64,000 nucleotides of DNA from Bombyx mori (taxonomy: Eukaryota; Arthropoda; Insecta; Lepidoptera; Bombycidae), in assembly GCF_030269925.1 (NCBI RefSeq), contig NC_085107.1, positions 16,432,001 through 16,496,000 on the forward strand, read 5' to 3'. The position numbers and the translations under genes were made by a program. The first letter of the stretch is position 1; each line of letters begins with the position of its first letter. Under the pieces are notes generated by a model. It ran no database searches. It was not told the origin of the DNA and saw nothing but the letters and a program-made list of their open reading frames with translations. Shown here piece after piece: positions 50,701 to 62,700 of this stretch.

Positions 50701-53700
50701 ATCGTAAAATATAAAACAACTAAAATCGTATTTAACCAATCAGAAATGATGAAATTAGAAATCTATTATATGTGGGCTGGATAATTGTTCAATAGAAAAA
50801 AGGAAGCAGATGACGTCACCACCGTCATAATTTTAGTATGTGAGAGCCTATGTGCCTTAAACTCAATCTTAAAAAACTAATTACTATAGCATTTAATATC
50901 TAAATACGATGCGGTTTTAATAAATAATAACAATTGTAATAGTATTTGCGTATTAAAACTAAATCTGTAAAAACAAATTCAAGTAAAAAACAAAATTATC
51001 TTAAAATTGGCTACGCTTACTTTAGTATTTCTTAAGATTCAGCGTGACATGATCTGAGACCGTAATGTCATTTTTTTCTAAAGTCAATTGACAATTTCTA
51101 TGGAGCAGTTACACCTTACTGACAGTAGGTAGCGCCGTTTACCCATATATTAGCTTATGTTAATGCAAATTAATATCGACAAAGATTCTACAACATCAGA
51201 CATAGTAAAATGAAATAAGCAACAGAAAAAAAAACTCTGAACGTAATTTTACAACATTGCTTACTTGTAAACTAGCCGAAAGATTTGTCGGCTTCACCTA
51301 CGATTTATTTATTTATTACACTTCATGTAGAATTTATATTGGAGGACTTAATGCCTAAGGCATTCTCTACCAGTCAACCAAAGGTAGTGCAGAGTAAATA
51401 GTGGTAGGTGCAATGAAAATTATATTAAATTATCGATACATAAACAAAATATATACACACAATGACATAATACATATACATACATACATATAATAGTTTA
51501 TATAGTATTAAAAAGAATATATTAATATATTCATTAATAATTTCGTATTCATATTAAACAACATAAGATGGAATTTTTCATGCTGCATGGATAAGATCGC
51601 AAGTGTTCAGTGTAATCAGCAAGATATTATCTCGTTCTGAGGAAGGCGTCCACGACGACGGCCCACATTGTGCCATACACGACAGCTTCCATAGCTATTT
51701 GAAGGTACAATGCATCTCAACAAAGGTAACTTTAGTGACAGTGTACGAGAAACACTTCGAGCGTTTTCTTTCGCGATTAGAAACAGCTTCTACCGTGATC
51801 TTGAATCTGGTAAGTTACGGCGTTCAAAAAATCCTAAAGCCAAAGGATCTTGCACGGTAACAGTCCGTCAGGGTGTTAATTAATAGCTACTATTACTTTC
51901 TCGTCATCATAGAAGCTCGTAACCGTATTACCTTTGTACTTTCTTCGGTTTTGAATGATAGTTAGCTCTTATTGAACACCTGGGATCCTCTTATAGCGAA
52001 GATGAAAACTCAATCAAACCAGCCAGACCTCAAGGTACACAGTTAGTTCATTCAGTGCGGAACAAAACCTAAATGTAGCTTTATATTCAAATGTCGACGA
52101 AAAACACTTCTAGTGTGTGTTGCGAGTATTGATCATGCTATTTTTTATTGCTTTGATGGGTGGACGAGCTCACGGCCACCTGGTGCTTAAGAAGTTACTG
52201 GAGCCCATAGTCATTTACAACGTAAATGCGGCCACCCACCTTGAGACATGAGTTCTAAGGTCTGCTCCACTCTTCTAACCAAAACGCATTACTGCTTCAC
52301 GGCAGAAATATAACTGTCAAAACGTCCAAAATAATATATGTATTGAATATAATACAGATTATATGTTTCTTATGCTTTATGAGCAAAGATTTGGATTGGG
52401 TCACTACGCTAGTCCAAGGCGATTGATATGTCCATTTCATGTGTAAGTGTGGTTCGGTAATCGAAACTTTAATAATAGGTACTTAAATTATACTGTATTA
52501 TAGGAGAATCATGTATGGAGCTCTTCCGACGTGACTGGCTGGTGCGATATTACGGTATCTTCACGTCAAGGCATGGCCGGCGCCTTAACCGACGGCAGCA
52601 CGGAGACGTTCTGGGAATCAGGCGACGAAGACAGGAACAAAGCAAAGTGGATACAAATCTCTTACCCGGGAGGCTCGCACGATGATCGCCCGCACATTGT
52701 GTGCGTCCACATCGATAACACAAGGGACACTGTGGTTAGTGTCGAAATGGTTTTAAAATTTGAACATTATTATTTGAATTTCACACTGTGAGAGTTAAAA
52801 GTAGGATAGTTGATGTTCGCAATATTAAAACAAGATGCAAACAATTCGCCTAGTCTTTAGTAATAAGAAAAAAAAAAATACATGTGTGCAGTTCACACGT
52901 GGTAGAAGTGAAACCTTCCAAAATTAAAATACAATTATCCTAAACGTCTTAAGTATGTGTAAAATTTTGTCATTCGTAAATAATTGTAAGGTAGCGCCCT
53001 CTGTGAATTGATATTTTAATTTCACGTATAATCGTAAATTAAAATTCACTACAAGAGCTTTCATACACACTTTAGTATTAAAAAATCTCACAGATGGCGC
53101 TGTATTAAATAGTATGTATATTTCTGTCTCATTCTTTGCTGGCTTCATCCTACACATTTTTGTATTTGTGTCTCTTACCTGTCGTTTTTTCCGTTGCATC
53201 CAGTTTGAAATCACAACGATTCTAAAGAAGTTTTCACTTCAATTAGATTTTGTGATACATAATTTAAAAAAAAACTAACTTCAATTGTTTTCTTAACAAA
53301 TTACATATTTACTTATTTTAAATTAATGATTAACTATTTACAGAACAAGACGCTGCTGATGACGTTCCTGTACAGCTCAGGATCCACTGAGTTGATCCAC
53401 ATGCAAGACATAGAAGTCGATCCGAAGGTCGCTACTTGGCTCTGCTATACTTTACCACGTAAGTTACGAAACCGACAAATCTTGATTAAATTATGTTGTT
53501 TTACATTGAATTTATGAACTTAACATAATGACTGTGTGAATGAACTGTCCGGGTCGTCGTTACTCCTTACGGGGCCACGGAACGAGCGAATCCCTCTGTG
53601 TGATGGTAACATGAAGCGGAGGTGGGTTGGGGGAAGGTGTTGTGTTATGAGGTGCGTGCACCGGTCACACATTCACTCATACACATCGACTGAAATATAC

Positions 53701-56700
53701 ACAATCTTTACTAATATATACATCTACAGTGGTTTTTACGGATGCTCCGTTATAACTGCTGAACCATGCAGCCAATTGACTTGAAACTTGGTATTCATGT
53801 AGAAAACATATGTACTTAATGGATAGGCTAATATTTATATGAGTGTTGGACTCCCTACACCAGTTGCGGGGGCGTTAATGATGAGAATCTTTATGGGGGT
53901 GAGAAATAATAATGTTAATTTTAAATGCCCAGCCAAGCGGACGGGTACAGTTAGTTATTCATAATATTGTGGGACTTGATTGTGGTGGAGGTGTGGTGCC
54001 CGGAGGTACCGACTGGTGTCCTCTTCTTCAAGTTTGATTGATTTGAATGAAACTACAGGTGTGTCTACCACGTCGCTGCGCGTTCGATGCGAGCTCCGCG
54101 GTCCCGAAGCGGCGGTTCGAATCCGCCAGGTCCGGGTCCTGAGCGCGCCGACGCTCCTCCATTCAGCCGCCGTGACAGCGCCGCAAGTGTTGCACGGACT
54201 CTGCGAAACGGACACCCTGCGAGTTTTCCGCTTGTTGACTTCTCAGGTAAGACTTGGGCATTCAAATCTGTATTTAAATTGTCATCGTTTTCGTTCGACG
54301 TGCAACAACCTAGTCCATAGACACAATACACTGAGTTGCTCGCTGGATTTTTTAGTGGGTCGCGATTCCGATCCGGTGGTAAATTCTGCGAAGTACTATT
54401 CTTTCTGAGGTAATTGTTAGCAAGTTCTCTTAGGCTGATTTCGTTAGCTTACCTACGAAAAGCATGCGTAGCTGAAATAGCCCCTCGAGGATACCAGCGA
54501 TTAAGTAGAGTTTTTTTGAAGTGAAACTTCTAATGTGACTTCCAACAAAGTTGCGTTAAACGTTGAACGCTACCATGGAATAGAAAGAGACAGAGCGAGA
54601 GCGAATGAGCGGCACTCGAACGCATGCGCCTAATATACCTATTACAGGCCATCACGAGCGTTAGCAACGAGTAGCGACTAATATTTTAATGAAGTATTAA
54701 AAAAAAAATGTATTTACTTTTCTATCTATAATTAAATATATATAACATCAATGTTGGAAAATGTCCCATCTCTTATACGCAGTGTTCCCTATTACAAAAG
54801 TAATTTGATTTAACGATGAAAAATGAACAAAAATACAATACTACATATCGAAAAAGAAGTTTCACTTCATTCGCGTGTACTAAGTTGCACGCGCACTGTT
54901 TTTTTTTTGTTTTCACGTCATCTGTATGTTACTTTTAAATGTCTATTCGAAATATCTCGTAACGATTACTCGCTCGGTAGGTGTTCGGGAAGCTCTTGGA
55001 ATGGGAGCAGTCTAGCGACGCGAGCGCCGAAGCCGCGGTAGCAATCGACGATGGAGTTGCCAACGACGACAGCGATCTCAGAGAGCACGTTGTTGGCATC
55101 CTATTCGCTGGACACAAACTTACATCTCTGCAACGACAAGTACGTATCTAAAAAACCTTAACATATTTCATGGTATCGAAAATATTCAATACTTTTCTCG
55201 ATAAACTCTTACACTATCTGTACTTAGAATAAGTAGAACCTTTACCATAGTATTTACAATTATGGACTTACTGATTAAGAACCAACAAATCTCTTTCCCC
55301 TATTGTTGTTTCGGGTTTTGGGTTTTACTATTGGAACTCAAATTACTCCGATGATTTTATTTTATTAAGTCGTCGTGGCCTAAAGGATAAGACGTCCGGT
55401 GCATTCGTGTTGAGCGATGCACCGGTGTTCGAATCCCGCAGGCGGGTACCAATTTTTCTAATGAAATACGTACTTAACAAATGTTTACGATTGATTTCCA
55501 CGGTGAAGGAATAACATCGTGTAATAAAGAAGTTTCACTTCAAAAATCAAACCCGCAAAATTATGAATCAGTGATGAAATCAAAATATATGTAATTTTCG
55601 GTAGGCAGCAGCTTGGCTCTGTCCCTGGCATTGCTGAAGTCCATGAGCGACGGTAACCACTCACACCAGCAGGTGGGCCGTATGCTCGTCTGCCTACAAG
55701 GGCAATAAAAATGAAACCCGCAAAATTATAATTTGCGTAATTACTGATGGTAGGACCTCTTGTGAGTCCGGACGGGTAGGTACCACCGCCTTGACTATTT
55801 CTGCCGTGAAGCAGTAATGCGTTTCGGTTTGAAGGGTGGGGACAGCCGTTGTAACTATACTGAGACCTTAGAACTTATATCTCAAAGTGGGTGGCGCATT
55901 TACGTTGTAGATGTCTATGTGCTCCAGTAACCACTTAACATCAGGTGGGCTGTGAGCTCGTCCACCCTACTAAGCAATAAAAAAGATAGACATAGATGCT
56001 ATTATGTCATCATCATAATATCTATATATTGCATTGCATTGGAGTTTAAAAATTTAAGATACATTAAACATGTATTAATATTGTATACACATAATATGAT
56101 CTAAATCATTTGAAACTGTCCTCGCTTTGTTTCAAAATTTTATTGACACTTTAATCGTGCTAAATAATTAATATCTCTAATCTAATACTTACAATTGTCT
56201 TCTGATTGTTTTATTTGTAGGTGATGTCTCATATAGTAAGTGCGATCGGATGTGAGACTGCCCGCGTGCGCGATGATTGGGAGACAACTCTGCTTTGTGT
56301 CGAACCCACGGATAGTGAATGGGAGGAGTCGCCAGCCGCCAAACACGTGGGGTCGCAGCAGGACAACTACTGCTTTGAAATGCTCTCGCTGGTTAGCTTC
56401 TTCTGTATAATAAACATTTATAATAATAAAAAAGGAAACAGCCTGTCTGTGCATCCTAATTTGTACAACGGCTCAAATAATTCGTATGTAATTTTTGAGT
56501 AATGCGTTGGGATAAGAAAAATACTTTGTTTCCTTTCGGTACATTTTTAAATTTGACAATAAAATAAATGTAAAGAAGTTATACAACCAAAAAAAAACAT
56601 TTTATCATAAGACTATCAGAAGTTGTCGCTATAATTATTTAAATCGATCTCAGGAATGAAAATATAGTTTTAACTAGTTAATGAAATGACTTCTAAGATA

Positions 56701-59700
56701 AGAAAAAAACGGTTCTCTGTTCAAAACGTGTGGTTCTTTGTACTTTATGAAATGAGAAAATCTCCTTGACTGTATTTCAGTAAGCCTTATTTAAAACCGC
56801 AATGGTGATATTTCATTCAATTAATTGAAATTTTATTTGTGTGAATTTCAGTTATTGGCACTCAGCGGCAGTGCAGTGGGTCGAGTACATCTTGCTCAGC
56901 GCACGGAACTACTATCTGACTTGTTATCTCTGCTTCACACTGGTAGCGAACGCGTACAAAGACAGGTGACAATTAAAAAAAAAGAAATAAAAAACGGTCC
57001 GCGTCAACTTGGTACACGTGAATGAAGTGAAACTTCTTTTTCGATGTGTAGTATTGTAGTTTTCTTCATTTTTCATCCTTAAATCTGATGCTATTGTAAT
57101 AGCGATATGTGACATCTTCAACATGTATGTTATACGAGTATACTCGTATATTTTAAATTATGGATAGAAAAATAAATATAAGCATATTTTGTTTTAAATA
57201 CTTCATTAAAATATTGGTCGCTACTCGTTGCTAACGCTCGCGCTGGCCTGTAACAGGTATACTACGCGCATGCGTTCGAGTGCCGCGCATTCGCTCTCGC
57301 TCTGTCTCTTTCTATTCCACGGTAGCGTTAAACGTTTAACGTTACTTTGTTAGAAGTCGCATTAGAAGTTTCACTTAAAAAAATATACATTTAAATGCTA
57401 TAGTAAAAGTGCTATACTTTAGAAACAGGAAGACAGACTATTAATAAACTCTTTCTATTTAATACATTTGCAGGTAATATCGCTCTTACGTCGATTGGTC
57501 ATAGAGCTACCGCCCCAGAAGATGTTAGCGGCCGTCAATTATGGTTCCGATCCGATTAGCAGGTTTGTTTAATGTCAACGATATTTTACATGATCGAAAT
57601 AACTTTTTATAAAATCACCAAGTACTAATTTTGATTGGCAGGGTAACTTTACTCGACCATCTGGTTTGCTATTTGGGCAAAGCGATCACAGTTCAAATGA
57701 AGGTGAAAGGTTCAAGTGGATCGGCCCCAGCTACCGTTATGATGGGGGGCAGTATGGTGTCCTTGTCCGCGAGTAATTGGTTCATGAGAGGCGAGACTAC
57801 CAAAAAACACGCACATTTGGTAGCTAAACTTCTATCTGACATGGCAGAGGTAAGACTGAATTGTGTAAATAGTTTAAAAAAAACATAGGATCTAGATTTT
57901 TGTATCCGTATTTCTAAAGTTTATAATTATAAAGGCTATAGTGTATACTATCGTAACGACGGCCGGAGTCATGACAATAAAACCAGTGTAAATGTAGAAA
58001 ATATTAATAAAATTATGAATCAGTGATGAAATCAAAATATATGTAATTTTCGGTAGGCAGCAGCTTGGCTCTGTCTCTGGCATTGCTGAAGTCCATGGGC
58101 GACGGTAACCAAGCCTCTGCCTACAAGGGCAATAAAAATGAAACCCGCAAAATTATAATTTGCGTAATTACTGGTGGTAGGATCTCCTGTGAGTCCGCAC
58201 AGGTACGTACCACCACCCTGCCTATTTCTGCCGTGAAGCAGTAATGCGTTTCGGTTTGAAGGGTGGGGCAGCCGTTGTAACTATACTTGAGACCTTAGAA
58301 CTTATATCTCAAGGTGGGTGGCGCATTTACGCTGTGGATGTCTATGGGCTCCGGTAACCGCTTAAAACCAGGTGGGCCGTGAGCTCATCCCCACACCTAA
58401 GCCATGAAAAAAATTTATAAAATATATGTACTATCATTGAATGATTAAATATTTAAGGATAAATTGGCTGGTTCATGGGGCCTAGAGACACGTACCCAAT
58501 TAGCCAACTACGTATGCGCCATATCGCAAGTATCCGAAAAAGAGAGACAGCCGGCGCTTTGCATCGCGTCCCCCACTATCTGGATGGCGCTAGCTTCCCT
58601 GTGCGTGTGTGAACAATCACATCTAGATCTGTAAGTATACTTGTGTAATATGATTACTAGCCCTCTTAAGCTGAGCCCTGCTGAGTTCGCCTTCCAAACC
58701 GCGCTTAGCTGGCACAGCTGGAAGAAAAAGAATGACCCTAAGACCTATGACTTTTTTATTTAACTTTAGTTCAGGAGCGCATGCATGTGCTTAGCGCATG
58801 AGTCAGTGGCGGACTGAATGCCTAAGGCATTCTCCACGGGTCTACCAACAGTGGTGTAGAGAGTGCTGTGTATGCATTGCTTTGTTGTAAAAAAAGAACA
58901 TATAAACCGAACACACACGCAGCATACATATACATCTATATATTACAATTTACACAGATACATACATACATACATAGAAATCATATAAATATTTGTACAT
59001 AACATATTACACATCAGAATAAAAAAAGATATTTGCCTTATTTCACTAATTGCATCAATCCAAATTTAATATTTCGAAATAAATAAAAAGTATAATGCGT
59101 AGTAAAATAAACATTTATATGTTACATTTTAATATTTCCCTATAATATATTTTTATAATATTATTCTATTTATAATGTATTTTTATAATTATATATTTCT
59201 TTAAAGAATTTACCTAAAAATTGTGGTCTGTCAAAACTTACCTCAAGAAAAGGAAAAATAGAACTACGTAACTTAGTTAATAATTTCCTTACCACTCAAA
59301 ACTATGACAAGTTTACGTGAAATCCATATCTATACTCTATACTAATATATAAATCTATAGTGGTTTTTACGGATGTTCCGTTATAACTACTGAACCATAC
59401 ATCCGATTGACTTGAAACTTGGTATCCATGTAGAAAATACATGTACTGAATGGATAAGCTAATATTTATATGAGTGTTGGACTCCTACACCAGTTACGGG
59501 GGCGTTAATGATGAGAATCTTTGTGGGGATGAGAAATTAAACTGTTAATTTTAAATGGCCAGCGAAGCGGACGGGTACAGTTAGTGTATTTATAAAAAAA
59601 TAGCATTTTTTACACACACCTACATAGCGTTTTTAACCAAAGTGCTTCTGTTAGCGTCAACAGTTCTGGAGACGGGCGCGGAGCTCGTGGTCGAGACTCT

Positions 59701-62700
59701 TCCTCCGAGACTCGTCCTCTGTGCGCCAACCACGACGACGGCGCCACAGCGGCGGTCATAGACTGCCGCAATTGTGGACCGCTCTGTGCTGAATGCGATC
59801 GATTCTTGCACCTAAACAGGACCGCCAGGACTCACCACAGACAGGTATCCTTGTACTGCGTTAATCCAATAAAACACAAGTTTTTGACTATCCACATCAT
59901 TTTTTTTATAGTTTGGATGGGCTTACGACCCACCTAGTGCTAAGTGGCAGCTGGAGCCTATATACTTCTACAACGTAAATGTCGCCACCTATCTCGAGAC
60001 ATGAGTTCTAAGGTCTCAGTTTTTACAGAACAACGGCTGCCCCGCTCTTCAAACCGAAACGCATTACTGCTTCACGGCAGAAGTAGGCAGGGTGGTCGTA
60101 CCTACCCGTGCGAACTGACAAGACGTCCTACCACCAGTAATAGATATTAATACGATGGCATATATTTTAAATACAATTAAAATCCAGATTTTTTTAATCT
60201 ATTGATTACTAAAATGATTTTAAATAAGATGTGTATACTTGTTTTATTAGATCTGCAAGGAGGAGGAGAGCGCTATACGCATCGACATACACGAAGGCTG
60301 TGGACGCGCGAAACTGTTTTGGCTATTGCTCCTGGTCGACAGGCGTACGCTGAAAGCCTTAGCCGAGTTCAGAGGAATGGAAGGTGGAGTCTGTGAAGCC
60401 GGACCATCATCTGAGGGACCGGCCGTGGCTTCGGGACCGGTGGCTCCCTCTGGAACGTGTCGCTTTTGCGGGGCCAGAGAATCTACCGGCATACTCACCA
60501 TCGGAAATATCTGCGCCGATCAACAATGTCAGGTCTGTTCGCGTGTGTGTAGATAACCTAACCTAAAAGATTAACACTGTGATCCTTTTGCATTATATTT
60601 TCTACTTAATCTGGTAGCCTTTAGAGGCTATTCCAGCGTAACCGAGCGAATTTATTTTGCTGTGAGACGTTCTTGATTATCGTCATTCATCATTAAAAGC
60701 CTATTTTAGTCCACTGTTGGACATAGGCTTCTTCCAAGGCACGCCATCTGATCCTCCATCTCATCTACATTCAAGTGAGTCGTTCACTTATAGATGATAC
60801 CTATTAGACTAAAGACGCCTTAGTCATTAGTAGTAGTCCCCTGGTAGTCGAAATTCACCTATAATTAATTGAAATTATAAGTTTGAACATTATTATGGTT
60901 CTATTGTCAATACATCTATAATCACAGATTTCGCCAAGACTACACTTTAGACTTTATTAAAGATAAACAATACTTTTAATGTATTCTCAATTTGAACACA
61001 GACTATACTCCTCTGTCCGCGCAATTTTCTTAAAAAGGGACTTTGTCTTTGCTTAATTTTTTTTAGGGATTTTATGACCTGGTAACTAAGACCTTTAAGT
61101 CATGTCTTATTTTAATTTATATTCTTATTTTTATGAAAATTATAATATGGAGTGAAATGAAATGAAATGAAGATGATTAATTTGAGACATTAATTTCCTG
61201 GGATGAAATTAAATGAAATGATATGAGACGAAATATAATCTCAGTAAAATGGTGGTCATTTACTGAGATTTTTTCTCTTTATTCTTTATTTGTACACACT
61301 GTTAATATAATACAGTAATTGCGATAAGATATAAAAAAAATGGCGAGCTTAACTCAACAATTGAGTTATCTACCAGCTAACCGTTCTCAAAGAAGGAAAG
61401 CTTTACATGAGTGGGTAGATGAGTACAATCTAATTAATTTAATTATTTATACTATAGACATTAACAATAAAAATAATAAAAATAAACACTAATACATAAT
61501 ATATCAAACTATATACATACACAATTACACACATAAATATATACATACACGTACATATATAATGAAATACATAAAATAAATACATATAAATAATACTAAA
61601 TTGATAGATAGTGCTCCTTTAATGCCTTCCTGAAAACTTCAAGTGAGGGACTTGCACGGATTGAGTGTGGAACTGAGTTCCACAGACGCACAGAGTGCAC
61701 AGTGAACGAACCACCGTAGCGGCTGGAGGAGTGAGGGGGAAAATTAAGGAGAAGGGATCTACTTGTACGACAGGGTACACCACGGGGCATCTGGTACTGG
61801 ATTTTTTCAGTGGACTTTTTGGAGGATCCCGAGAAGTTACGTCCAACGGCTTTGTTTTCCCACATTTAATAAATCACCATTATTACACATTTAAATCTGA
61901 GGAAACACTAAATAGACAAAATAAAACAAATCACACAACTACACTCCTCGCGTTCCCGCCACAAAGTCTTTTTGCTTCACGTATTAATATATAAATTTAT
62001 CCAGGACCATGGTCGGGAAGCATGTAATGTCATCCTCGCTTGCGGTCACCTGTGCGGTGGAGTTCGGGGAGAGCAAACCTGTCTGCCGTGCCTACATGGG
62101 TGCGCGGGCGTCTCAGCTGGTGAGGCAGCGCCACTGAGACAGGACGCGGACGATATGTGCATGATTTGCTTCACTGACCCCTTGCAGGCCGCCCCTGCGA
62201 TACAGGTAAATTAAATTGTTCTCAATGAAAACTGATAGAATAAGCATCGTATTTAACTGTGTGGTGTTTTTTTGCCCCTTTTAGCTAACTTGCGGGCATG
62301 TGTTCCATCTGCACTGCTGCAGGAAGGTGCTCGTCAATAAGTGGAACGGTCCCAGGATTAGTTTCTCGTTCTCGCAGTGCCCAATTTGCAAGGTAAAATT
62401 TTATATCTATACTTCTATACTAATAAATAAATCTACAGTGTTTTTTACGGATGTTCCGTTATAACTACTGAACCATCCATCCGATGGACTTGGAACTTGG
62501 TATCCGCGTAGAAAATACATGTACTTAATGGATAGGCTAATATTTATATGAGTGTTGGACTCCCTACACCAGTTGCGGGGGCGTTAATGATTAATGAACG
62601 GGGTATTAATATTGATCATATGCACGACTCGTAAATACTATAGAAATTAATATTTAAGTTTTAATTTATATTTTATGATTACTGAGTAATTTTTACTCCA

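Noticed and set aside
54087..54331. Other long frames over hiw exon 25 on both strands
   Set aside because: GC-rich exons open several frames; only the phase 1/0 frame joins exons 24 and 26 and matches the DOC domain.
55369..55450. A tRNA gene
   Set aside because: The tRNA-like sequence with box-B-like 'ggtgttcgaatcccgc' is the head of a Bm1 SINE and continues into the Bm1 body.
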